Part shown: positions 11,718 through 23,700 of the stretch, piece after piece
How the letters are laid out: the number at the start of each line of letters is the position of its first letter
Numbering within the stretch: position 1 is the stretch's first letter
Assembly (NCBI RefSeq): GCF_037975245.1
Contig: NC_092565.1
Coordinates: 5,404,499 to 5,462,998, forward strand
Source: Apostichopus japonicus
Lineage: Eukaryota; Echinodermata; Holothuroidea; Aspidochirotida; Stichopodidae
Direction: 5' to 3'
DNA: 58,500 nt
Notes under the pieces: model-generated
Databases searched by the model: none
The model's input: the letters and a program-made list of their open reading frames with translations, nothing else
What the model was told of the DNA's origin: nothing
Translations under genes and position numbers: made by a program

Positions 11718-13380
11718 AACCTAGGGGTATACAGAGATTACTAACACACAATATTACTCAAGAAAAAACATGTACAAGTGAATGTACTAAGTGTAAATTA
11801 TTACGTCATATCTTGGCCACGTTCACGACGAGACCGCCACTACAAAAAAATTAAAAAATCCAAGTATTAAAACAGCTGCAAAATAAGTTTATTCCTTCTG
11901 TTACAAACATATAATTGACCACAGTCTGTTTCTTTCATTAAAATTTTTTGGCCGCATGAATATATATATACTCATGCTTGACCTTCGTGGTAAATTAACC
12001 TTGACTAAGTTGCATTCTTATGGTTAGTACGTAAGTTGTACCAGTATATTTATAAATTCAGTGTGGTTGTAACCCACGCACACTCTGTTCATCTTTTCAA
12101 TTGACACCGAGTACTTTCGTTGATCACTAACTCCAAGATTGCAATCTGACACAAAAACTTCCTTTAACATTTTCAAGAGGTTTCAGTATACATCTGAGTG
12201 GACAGTAAGCCTAGCCTACCGCACATGCAGATGTTACCAAGGCTTATATAGACCACACCTATAGTATATAAATACACATATATATATATATATAGAAACC
12301 GCAGCTATTGTTGTAGTTGCCATCAGTAACTGGTAGTATGGTAACCTTAGACCCAGCAGGCAATATCGACAAATGTTTTTCTTATTGGGGGAGGGAGGAT
12401 GGGGAGAGGGGGAGGGAGGATGGGGAGAGGGGGACGGGGTCTTCGACATTACATTATCACGACTGGAACTTCGCTCCAATGCAATTTTTCATTATTATAT
12501 TACGACACTGCAACTTCCTGATATATGTTTTAGATATTCATGGAATGTTATCCGTACAACTTTTAGATTGGAATCTGGTGGAAAGAATAAATACACAGAC
12601 TAGTGTAATATATAATTTTTACGGGCGTCGGGCGGTATCTGTGCATATCGCTGCAAGGTGTGCTTTTGGCTATGAAAGTGTACACACCATAGACCGATAT
12701 ATGATTGATGGATGCGTGGTTACAAAGCAGCCAGTCATGGCTATAAATGTTGCTTTTCGTCTTTTCCCAATTTAAGTTTATTTTTTTATATTTTATTACC
12801 GCCCTGTATACCTGATCGAAAACTAAATTAAATTACCGTCTTCACTCGATGAAACAATGTAAAACTGTAAAACCATGAAGCAAAATTGACAGTTCTCGAT
12901 GATTTGTAAACAAACCAATATTTGCTTACTTGTAGTATTTCGTTCAAAAAACTACCCATGTTCATTATATTTTTCCCCATGGTGGAGTGTTTGCACAGTA
13001 ACCTCAGTTCTATGTTGACATTTCCGAAGAACAAATATCACTGTGTGCGATGAATCGGGGAAGTACTTTGTCGTCGTCAAAGAAATTGGCCTATGATATA
13101 ACAGATTTGTGTTAAAACAAAATGCTGCCAATTCTCTACAACAGTTGATGAACGAAAGCGAATTAGACAAAGTTAACGTAGTTCTAAGTCTTGACAACTT
13201 TTGCGAATTAATATCATAATTTCATGTTCGTAGTGTCAGTAGTAAAGTTTCAGTATAGACGCAGTTTGGATGGATATCCATGTTCCTTTCATATCTCTTA
13301 ATTAATTCAAGCAATAAAAAGAAAATATTATTGCTTTAAATATCGTACTAATATCATTTACAAATATATAACATGAAGGC
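11718..13380. other. Gene-poor stretch with a weak ORF
   Basis: A 152-codon plus-strand frame (12317-12775) exists. Its N-terminal part is built on a tandem GGATGGGGAGAGGGG repeat (12390-12440) and it resembles no family I know, so I do not call it a gene. A short (TA)n lies near 12278. Confidence 0.45.
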
Positions 13381-13419
13381 ACGGGTATTACATATAGTCA
13401 ATTCAAACTTACTCTACGA

Positions 13420-14190
13420 GCATCACACATCCTCTCACTGCACCACACCGAAGTGAATCGCAGTACGAAACTTAACATCACAAGCATCACAGTTATACAA
13501 TGCTCCACACTGAATCTCATTGCATTACGTCTCCTTGTTATGCGAAAATGCTTCCCAGTGCATCACACTTCAGAATACTTCAAGCGTAGCACATTAGATT
13601 GAATTAAATTTCATTCATTTCATTCATTTCATTCATTTCATTCATTTCATTCATTTCATTCATTTCATTCATTTCATTCATTTCATTCATTTCATTCATT
13701 TCATTCATTTCATTCATTTCATTCATTTCAGTCGTCTCGTGAGGTAATTCACCCCACATTTGCATCACAGTGCATCACACACACTAGTAAAACTTGATGT
13801 CAAACTGCACTTTATTGCATCAACGGCTTTTCCCGCGCTGCATCACATTTCACCAAAAGCGTAAAAGTATCACAGTATATAAATCCCAATAAGCCATTAT
13901 GTTATTAATTGTAACAGATCGTTTCACATTACATCTCATTGCATCACAGTATATTTCAATACACGAACATTACATTCCTTCGCAGTGCATCACATCAAAA
14001 CACATCACGGACTATAACACACGTGTCTCACACGGGTATGTTATCACAATCAAACGTGCGCTATAGTATGTTCATTACACTCATTCACATTATCATGACA
14101 AAGTGCTGTAACATGTTTTCGTCACTTTGTTCCAAATATTTGTATAACATCCTTATGCACCATTTCGAACATCACATCTCTAGCGTAACA
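13420..14190. repeat. CATCAC-rich degenerate repeat field
   Basis: CATCACA, GCATCAC and CACATCAC recur irregularly on both sides of the 9-bp minisatellite, always on the same strand, suggesting an old, decayed tandem array. Confidence 0.55.
13612..13730. repeat. Minisatellite (CATTCATTT), about 13 copies
   Basis: A perfect 9-bp tandem repeat over about 119 bp, flanked by a field rich in CATCAC. Confidence 0.95.
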
Positions 14191-14209
14191 CAAAGTTCTG
14201 TTATTTAGT

Positions 14210-17200
14210 GATTGCCGCATATAGTGACGCGAACAGGCTTTTAAAGGTGGGGGACAAATGATAATTTCCCTCGACTGATTTTAATAGGGACATGAACGTT
14301 TGTGAACGTGTTGTAGACGGGTCTAACAAATCCGAATGAGGCATGTGACTGTGTGGTCGTTGAATGTCGCTCTCGTGTAGGAGGGTCTGAGGTCCTTGCC
14401 CAGTGAGGGGGGGGGGGGGAATCAAATTTTAGAAGTCAATGATCCTTTCTGAGGCATATCTAGAGTAACAATTAGGTCAATAATTCAGTCTAAAAGCATG
14501 GTTATGCTAAATACGTTTGAATTTTTAAAATAAAATACCCCACCGTACGATCCCCCCCCCCTCCCACTGACGATGAAGGTGCGGTGAGGTATGGCCGGAC
14601 CACATGCTCACCCTCCCCCCCCCCCGTCCCTCTTGTCCACGCCACTGTTCACACAGCTCGTAAGCTTGATATTATCAGAATACAAAAGTAGAACTTCTTC
14701 AGTGATTTATAACAAAGATCGTCTAGCAACATAGTTACATTTATATGCTGCATACCACTCAATAATTGGTTATCTTCTTTAAGCTAATCTGATTGATTCC
14801 TAAATAAATACATTACTCACTCCACGGATGTTTAGTAACTGTTGATAATCGTTGTCTTAATGCAAACATACCGACACTGTCGACACATGCATGTTATCAT
14901 GTTCATCCAGCTGCATCTACCAGCAACACGTCATGTATGTTATCTTATGTACATGAAACACTCTCTTATGTATGCTATGTATGTCGGTATACGTCACGAC
15001 ATGACCTTAAGTGGAAAGGTCAAATGTAATAGTAATATAGCAGGTGGTATAGTTATTGGCAGCAAAACAGAGAGAAAAGAAAACAAGTGGAGAGGTAGAA
15101 TACTTCAAATTTCTTCATGTCCCCCCCCCCCTTTAGCAAATAAATGGAACTTGCAGTGACAGGACAAATGAACGAGATTACCCTACTGCACCCCCCCCTC
15201 CCTCCTCCTTTTCTTTATCGTAATATCATCTATGTATGTATTTGTGTTCAGAGAGACATCAGGATTGTGGCTCGAGATAATTCTGCAAGCATACATACTT
15301 TTCGGATGAAATAATTTTAGCGATGGCCAATGATCTTTCCTTCAACATTGACTCTTCATGTTACTTATACATTCATGATATATCCTTCTTCTTTCTTAAT
15401 AGAAAATATTTTTAAAAAATACATTTTTTCGGAAGACATTTTTTCCTGATTGAAATAACGCAGAGTAAATTAGATTGTTCATCTGATAAGCTAAACACAC
15501 ATCATTCTAATAGAAACAGGATGTCGTGAAATGTAACTGGCTGTACAAGTGAACACATTACTGTTGCTTCACAATGAAAATGTTATAAAACATGGTGCAC
15601 AATATACACGTCATGCATTTATATTGACACTATATAACCATTAAAATTGCCTCTAACATCACCCTATGCCAGCCCCAACTATACCACCCTTACCTCCCAT
15701 TATTACCAAACCCAAACCTAGGCCAACACCACAATAAAACTCCTCTATACTTATTTTCACTGATACTGTCATGGAACACACACACACATATTTTTTAATT
15801 GAAAATTCGATATTTCTACTTCACTTCATTCTTATCACTGATTATAATTGACGTATACTATCCTAAACTTCATCGAAGTTATTTTGCCTTTGCTTGACTT
15901 CAAGTAGATAATGATGTATTTGCAAATCCCAGAGAGATGTTTATATAGAGTCCATTTATTTGATAATATGAACACATGAGGACATGCATAAAAATCGATT
16001 CAACTCACCCAAAAACTCTCGAGTATTCAGCGATTAAAATGATTATGCTCCTGGTATCACGTCACAACGTTTTGGATACACCTTTACAGATTCCATTCAT
16101 ATGTAAATAACCAGAATAACAGTTCCTTTTTTAACATATTCAACTTATGCGAGGCGTTTATAAATTTTCAAAATTGTGTCAATCTTTTTTTCCCCCTCTC
16201 CATTAAGTCATTTTCCCGTCTCTTTAATAGCCATTTATAAAGAGCGGAGGAGAAAATGGATGAACGGAACGTTCACAGATGAAATAAATACAAAGAAATT
16301 CCCACTGGGAATATAGGTCTTGATGAATGTCTAGACACTGTTGTGATTTCCTTTTTTGATTTTTGTTAAAACATCCTTCAACTTTCTCGGTCACTGGCAA
16401 ATATTCTGTTTCGGCTTCCACGAGATCAACCAAGAGTAGAAAAATCGATTTTAATGCCAAAATATAAAAACTATAATCTGGAAACGACATCAGACTCTTG
16501 GGAAATTAAAAGATTTTACATTAAATGCCAAGACTCGCTAGACTATATACATCTTCGGCGGATTTCGTTGCAAATTTCAAACATTTTAAATAAAAGGCTA
16601 CCCATCTTCTTCTTCCTCTTCTTCTTTTTACTCAGGCGTCACGAAAAGTATCAACGATGATTATTTTCAGTCAATTATTTTGAAATTCATAGCTTGTCAA
16701 ATTCTTTCCGAAAAGTCCAATACCTTGATCTGAATGATCATCGGTGTGTTTCAAAGTTGTTGGTTCTAACACTCGATCCAGTAGGTAGAATAAGAATAAC
16801 ATTATTTAAACAGTTTATATATATGTGTAATGTATATCGACATCTATATTGTAATAACGCCAATGCACATCGTCAAGCAAGCTATGGCGAAGAGTGGGAG
16901 ACCCGGTTAGAATCCTGGTGAGGGTTTTGGAAGGTTTTTTTTTGCACTGTTCAAATCTTAAAATTGTCCAACTTCAGTCCATTCGTGGGCGTACGTCTTT
17001 ATCCTGTTAATGCATCAAAGCAAGAATTTCTCAATTTCATATTAATTGTTTCCATTGAGAAGTTTTGAATTGTTTTGAATTCGTTTATGAAATTGGTTTT
17101 GTAAAAGAAATACAAAAAAAACGAAAAGGAAAACAATGAAATAATTTCTGCAGTTTAAGATCTCTTCGTCAAATTGTAGCACCATTTTCTCTGATATAAC

Positions 17201-18250
17201 TGACCAAAACGAACAGCCACAAACAAAATCAAAACTTTAAATATCTCCATTGCGATTCGGCGAAATAATCTCATACAGTAAAAAGCGATATTATTTAGAG
17301 GCTATACACAATATCGACGATTCTTGTTAGATTTGCCCCGTTAGAAGAGGAATAAAACCTCAAAATCGTTCTTCCTTCAAAGATCTCAGCTGGTAAGGTT
17401 CAGCCACGTCATCCGCTGACATCATAGTGTATCAATTATTAATAAATGAACATCTCTTTTAGATGTACCTTCCTTAAATACAATGATTTTTATCTCCTGG
17501 ATTCGATATACAAGTCCAATCCACTTTCGTTATATATGAAACTATTCATAGCTCGAACTACACTAGAAGAACTTTTGATGGCGCTGTTTGTGTTATGAGC
17601 TGAATATTTTGGGCTCAGCAAAAGGTTCTGTATACGTAACACGTAGCATGTAAATTTGTTCTCCAGGACCGTGGCATTAGTTGTTGTTGTTTTCAAGTTA
17701 TTTATCGATTTTACTTCACATTTGAATTCGAGAAATCTGACCTTTTTCTTCTTGCAGCCTCCATTCCTCATTGAGGGACATGAGTTGTCTGTATATGTAT
17801 AGCTTACTTGTAGTTCAAACTTAAGCAGTGTTACGAGTTTATTTTGATCCGAGTGATCGCGAGTGGTTTGAATCTAATGAATATTCATACCGTAATGATG
17901 CTGACGTCATGCTCATCTTGTGTGGATGACCAATGAGGGGCCTTTCAGTGGGAATACACGGAGCACGACAGTTGGTTTTCACCAGGTCTTCTGATTTGTT
18001 GCAATGAGTAGAAGGGACGTGATAGTTCTATATGGTAGAATTACTTATTTGACATTGAGTGTACCACGAGAAGGTACTTAAAGTGGGCCACTGTGAGGTT
18101 TTCGTTCGAAATTAGTTTGCTGACTTTGCGGGAAAATTTTCCAATAATGTTTGTGACACTGAAAAAGAGAAATATATTTTGTTCAAGGTGCCATGATCGA
18201 TATGAAAGGATAATGGATGGAGGTACATGCATATATTGTTTTCACAATGA
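14210..18250. other. Gene-poor stretch
   Basis: It holds several poly(C)/(G) tracts (14408, 14551, 14617, 15121, 15191) and a CCACGCCACTG sequence at 14637 that resembles a hAT end without a partner. No gene was recognised. Confidence 0.5.
17902..17934. promoter_or_regulatory. CRE (TGACGTCA) and CCAAT motifs
   Basis: A perfect TGACGTCA at 17902-17909 is followed 20 bases later by CCAAT (17930-17934) in a locally less AT-rich patch. This could mark a promoter, but no first exon was identified nearby. Confidence 0.2.
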
Positions 18251-18257
18251 CACTGGC

Positions 18258-18260
<3 letters not shown>

Positions 18261-18351
<91 letters not shown>

Positions 18352-18461
18352 GTATATATATATAAATATATTTATAATATATATATATATGTGTATGTGT
18401 GCGTGTGTATATGTGTGTGTGTGTAGATGGATGGATAGATGAATAGATAGATGGGTGGATG
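18261..18461. repeat. Compound microsatellite (TA)n-(GT)n-(GATG/GATA)n
   Basis: TA run, then TGTGTG/CGTGTG, then a GGATGGATAGATGAATAG tetranucleotide-like tract. Chance frames are Tyr-Ile repeats. Confidence 0.93.
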
Positions 18462-18479
18462 CATCTAAGCACCCTCCTT

Positions 18480-20470
18480 TGGACCTCTTCGACGTTATCA
18501 CATATCTACCCCCCCCCCCCTTCCCAGTTCCAAAAATGGCAGTTGTGCTCCTATTGTAGCTAAGTGTAACATATAACGGCATGTACAATATTCTTTTAAT
18601 TATCTTGGCATATTTTAGCATGTTTAGATAGGCCTTGGTACCATAAAGTCATTTAATCATCACATCTACCTAACTTCTATGTGTGCTACTGAAACTTTCT
18701 GCAATACGTTCAATATTTTGGCGTATAGTCACAAACATTATATTTAGATCTTAAAAGTTATAAAATCATGTTGAATAGTTATATATTTAGAGGCCAGAAA
18801 CGAGAGGACCCCTACCTCATCCTCTTCCTCGTGCTCCAGCGTGGCTTGTCTGTAGTCAGCTTTTCTTCATATCAACAGTATAGCTCACATTGGAAACTGA
18901 CGTATGCACTGTAGTTTCGTTGAAACAGAACTGAAACAATTACGTCATCCCATCGCTGAGTAACATAAGTAGTGAATTTAAATTGAAGTCTCAAAAATAG
19001 GTCAAAATGTTTTGAAGAGCCACTTCTAGTAAGGTCACTTTTAACTCAGATATTGTTAGAAAATGTGATCGGGTACTCATAACAACCCTCTGATGATCTA
19101 TGGCCTCTGGTCTCCTTGAATATTGGCTTCATTTTCAAGCCAGCGAGAATTTTTCTTTCATTCAAGTTGTGGCCGAAAGAGTTGTCCTTATATTTCGAGT
19201 TTGAGTTTTGAGGAGAAAGAAAAGGCATTAACTCGGTTCCCGTGAGTCCTTCCGTATCTTGACACAGTGTTCAATATAAGGGTTTGAATATTTCGACGTA
19301 GGGTATATTTTCTTGTTTTAAACGAGGCGTTATAAAATGTCTCAGATGCCTTAAAAAATGGACGACTCGTGTTGTGTCAAGGAAATATAAACTGTTAGTA
19401 ACAGATGTACGAAGGAAGACTCTACAAGGTAAAAGAAAAATATCACCCAGCATAACTATATAACTGTATGCATAATGAGCTATTTTGAAGTTTAATAAAG
19501 CAATGTTAGGTCACCCATCTACGTGTGGCTGTAAACGCATAAACGCTCTAATATTCATTCCTGTTGACAGGTAATATCAACGCATGATTGAGTTTTCGAC
19601 AGCTATATTTAAAAACGCATGTTGGGCCTACATATCTAAAGCATATCTAAAGCAATTCTTTCGTATGTAGGCCTCTTTACGTCAAACCGGGTCATAAATG
19701 GCATCCAATAATTTTGTTTCTTTTAGGCTACTACTTTTCTTTGGTCCCAAATAACGTTCGCTCTCAAGAGAAAAAGATGAACGTATATTTAGAGATGTGC
19801 AAACAAGGTAAATTAGTTTCTGCGAAAGAAAGAAGAAAACACCCGACTAATTTAGCATTACTGGATTCTCGAAGGTGCAGGTTTATGCAAACAATGTTTT
19901 GTCTTAAAATATCGACTTTGTTGTCGTTTTAAAAGGTCTATTGTTTGATCAGTTGGTTATATACTAACTGTTATCTGTGTTAATTTGCAGGACGGGTGTA
20001 GAGTTTGTTTCTGCTATATATTACACTGCATATATCATTGACCACATTCATAACCACAGAGAAGGGAAAGTGAAAATCAGAAACTGACGCAAACAGAGGT
20101 GAGGGGGTGGAATGAGATAGGTGTATGATTGGGTGATCAAAGAACAATCTAATGAACAATCAAATGAAATTGCATGCATTATCCCTTTATTTCCTCTTTT
20201 ATATTTTGATAATATTAAACGCCTTCTCTTGTTCTTTAATCAAATTTAATTCTTTCCAACAAATAGCCGCCGTGATAGGGGAGGGGGGGGGGGGGGGAAT
20301 ATACATGTTTAGGAACGAAACGGGGACATGTGCAGATTGTCATATGATATATAGGATACTGGATAGGCTACTTGTTGTTAAAGCACGGTGTGGTCTGATC
20401 CTCAGAAGATTGTTCTCATTAGCCATATTAGGCAAATAGAACAAGATTGCCCTGCACAAGTTTATGCAAC
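18480..20470. other. Gene-poor stretch
   Basis: No gene was recognised. A short open segment 19737-19807 between a TTTTAG acceptor and a GTAAAT donor is exon-like but has no homology I can name. Poly(C)/(G) tracts lie at 18511 and 20284. Confidence 0.45.
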
Positions 20471-20479
20471 GCCAAAATG

Positions 20480-20790
20480 CAGCAAAAACCATTATGTAAA
20501 CCTATAAGTCATTATGTGAATACAAATTTATCGCAACATAATGACCAAGAACAATTAAAGTCCTTATGTGACACTGATAGCATCTCCACATAATGACCAA
20601 GAACATTTTATTTATTATGCGATCCTAACACTGCCACATAATGACCGCCGATACCGACAATATTCACAAGTCCTTATGTGGGGATTCGTATATCGCCACA
20701 TAAGGACTAACGCAGTTCGTTAGTCCTTATGTGGCGATTCGAGTATCCACATGCATAAGGACTAACGAATATTGTCGGTTTTGTCGCGTA
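20480..20790. repeat. Fold-back cluster of CCTTATGTGG / CCACATAAGG motifs
   Basis: At least ten copies of [A/C][C/T]TTATGTG or its complement occur in both orientations. The best hairpin has 21-bp perfect arms (20692-20712 and 20718-20738; core CGCCACATAAGGACTAACG) and a 5-nt loop. Adjacent copies at 20669 and 20750 can pair with the same arms. It looks like a non-autonomous fold-back or MITE-type element. No coding sequence. Confidence 0.7.
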
Positions 20791-20799
20791 GAAAAGAAT

Positions 20800-23700
20800 T
20801 AGTTGATCATTTCTCATGCGGTGGGGCTATTCAAGAAAACGTGTTGGTTTTAACACACGCTCGCAAAGTCGTATAAGAAATGTCGTCTGAATGATGGAAA
20901 TGATCTATACCAAAACAAAATTTCTGAAGTGGAGTTGACAGCCCCCTCTTAGATCCCTCACCAAGACAGACGTCAGAAATCCAGTGTCCCTCTTCCCCCG
21001 TCCTCCCTTAAATTTGAATTCGTAACAGAGGGTATATGAACATATATATTGTCATCAAATATCGTATCAATATAAGGCCCTTTGATTAAACTTAAATCCA
21101 CCAACTCTCCAAGCTGGGACAAAGATTTGGCTTTGCACCATCTAAAAAGTCATATCAGTACAAGCGTTAATGGAACTTACATTCTGCAACTCTTAAAATA
21201 TGGACAAAAAGTTTAGCTTTGAAAGCAAAGGCTGATTACGCGCCTGCAAATACCCTACCGGGATTTCACAAGTTGTAGTTTACGCAATGTGTTCATGTAA
21301 TCGGTAGCAACCGTTGAAGTAGCTAGACAAAAAACAAGACAATGTTAGACACAACTTGTTTTGAAACAAAACGGGAAGACCAGTGACATATCATGACAAA
21401 TGAAAGCCATGCGATAAAATGCGGCTACATCTTAGGATTTTCTTCCGTCTTTTCTATGACGTTAAGTACAATGGCTTGGAATTACATATATAGAAAGTAC
21501 GCCACCATTATGGTCACTTATCGATAACAAAGATGTGGGTTCACGTTGTAAAAGATTTAAAGTCGTCATGGCCGGGTAACGTAGTAATTCTAACGATAAG
21601 TGGGTTATCCGGAAGGGGGTTCTCCGGGTGAGAGAGAAGCCAGGATGGGAGATTAAATGGATGAGAAGGGGGCTTACTGAGACTATGCAGAGACTCCCAG
21701 TAAGCTTTATAGGTTATACTATGTTTGTATATTTACCTCAAACTTGGTAGAAAAAAACACTTAGAAATGAGACATGATTGCCAGCAAAAAATCCTTGAAC
21801 ACTGAATTTGCTGCACGTTTACACCAGACCCCGACCCCTCAGAATCGATACATGTAGGTCATATAACGTGGACAATATGGACAATATTTTGATAATGAAT
21901 ATATTCTACAGTTCTTAAATTCAAGTAATATAGTTAAACCTTTGACTGTATTGACTTTTTACTGATAAATAGCTTTAATATAGTAAAAATTCCCTTACTA
22001 TAAACCGAGGAAATTGCGTCATCATAACCCCCGCTTCTTCTTCCCCTTAGTTAAATCCCGGCAAACTTTGACAACTGCAGATAAAGTTTCTGACTTCTGG
22101 AAAAGTCCCACGACCCATAGACAAATATTCGGGTCCCACCTTTTGGTTTCGCCCCCATCCTGACATCTATCTTCAAACCCCATTTGCGGACAGTCGGTCT
22201 GCGCCTTCCTCGTTAACGTAATCGGAGAGAAACAATACCGAAAAAAAAAATAAAAACCCTTCCTGTGAACATGGAGCTATTTCGTTCATATCTCCATGCT
22301 GCAAAGCACGTAGATTTCAGACAGGTAGACCCAATAAAAATCATAAAGTTGTCTTTTCCCGTTCAAACCAGGGAGTTGTTATAACAACTCCCTGTTGAAA
22401 CGATCCTTTAAAATCACCTTCACTTCTCAAGAACAATCGAATACTGAACGTAACCGGTGATGAAAATGAATCACCATAGAAACACCACTGAAGTTGATCT
22501 CTCTTCGCGTGATTTCGCAATACTTACGAATGCTAGAAGCATGAAGAACGACCGCAGAGTTCAATTATCCCTATTTTAAAAATGGTAAACTCTGCTGGAA
22601 CTTTGAGTTACGCGTTAGGGCTGAATAAGTCAACTTTTATCAACTATATGATATTTTAGAATATGTTTTGTTACATAAAAATGAATTAAAAATGCATTAT
22701 TTTCCGAAAACATTGCCAAAATAGATAGAGTAGACGATATCTTTTCTCTTGAAGGAGATACTATTTCATCATACAATTTCGTCATAACGAATAACGGTAG
22801 CAGAATGACCTGATGGAACGTGCATGTTGACCTTGGCATAGAAAAATATCTTGAACTCTCATTTCTTTTGTATAAATGTTAGTGATTTGTGAAGTTAACG
22901 TATTTAATGTATGCGTTACGGACATGAATTTGGATCGTCGAGAAATTTTCTCTTATTCTTACATCAAAACTGCAAATGATAACGAGATATCAGGGATATT
23001 AACTTGCAAGGAAAGGTAAAGATGAAAATAGGCTTAAGTAATGTTAATGAGGATAGCTTAGGCCTATGTAGAAATTGTAGATGGTTCACTCAGGCTACAT
23101 GCTACATCAACTAATTCATTATTTTTCAAACAAGTAGTAAGTACATAGGCTAATACTTCTATGGTCAACTCTAAGTGTAAAATAACAATTCCGCTGAGTC
23201 CTGGTAATTTTTCGATCAAAATGAGTGAATCGCGAAGAAATATCATTCATACCACTAAGCAGTATAACAATGTAAAGCATACTGCATAGGCTATGCCTAG
23301 TTGCCCATACTGCAACGAGAGGGAACAAAAGTGATGGTAGTACTTTTTGGCTAGGCCTTTAATTAGTATAGGCCTATTTTTAAAACCTTAGTTAATAAAT
23401 ATTAATTTTAAACAACTTTGCAAGCCTACATTGTTTAGTTTTACATTCCAACTTCAGGATTTCATTGATGGTTAAATCAGATTCTGCCTGAATGAGATAA
23501 ACCTAGGCTAGCTTTGCATGTTATATGGGTCAAACTTTGCTGTACAATTCCAATTTCCAGTAAAATAAAAAGAAAAGTTTCCTTGCGTCACTAGAGCCAA
23601 TTTTAGCTGTTTTCGTTTAGGCTGTTTGGAGACACAACTCATTTGAAAAATGTGATTACAATTTGAGATATGAACATGGTATTGGTAAGTACAGTGTCTG

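Noticed and set aside
12317-12775. 152-codon plus-strand ORF
   Set aside because: The start region is a tandem G-rich repeat, the rest has no recognisable family or splice context, and its length is possible by chance in this window.
14636-14647. CCACGCCACTG as a hAT element end
   Set aside because: No matching inverted end or target duplication was found nearby.
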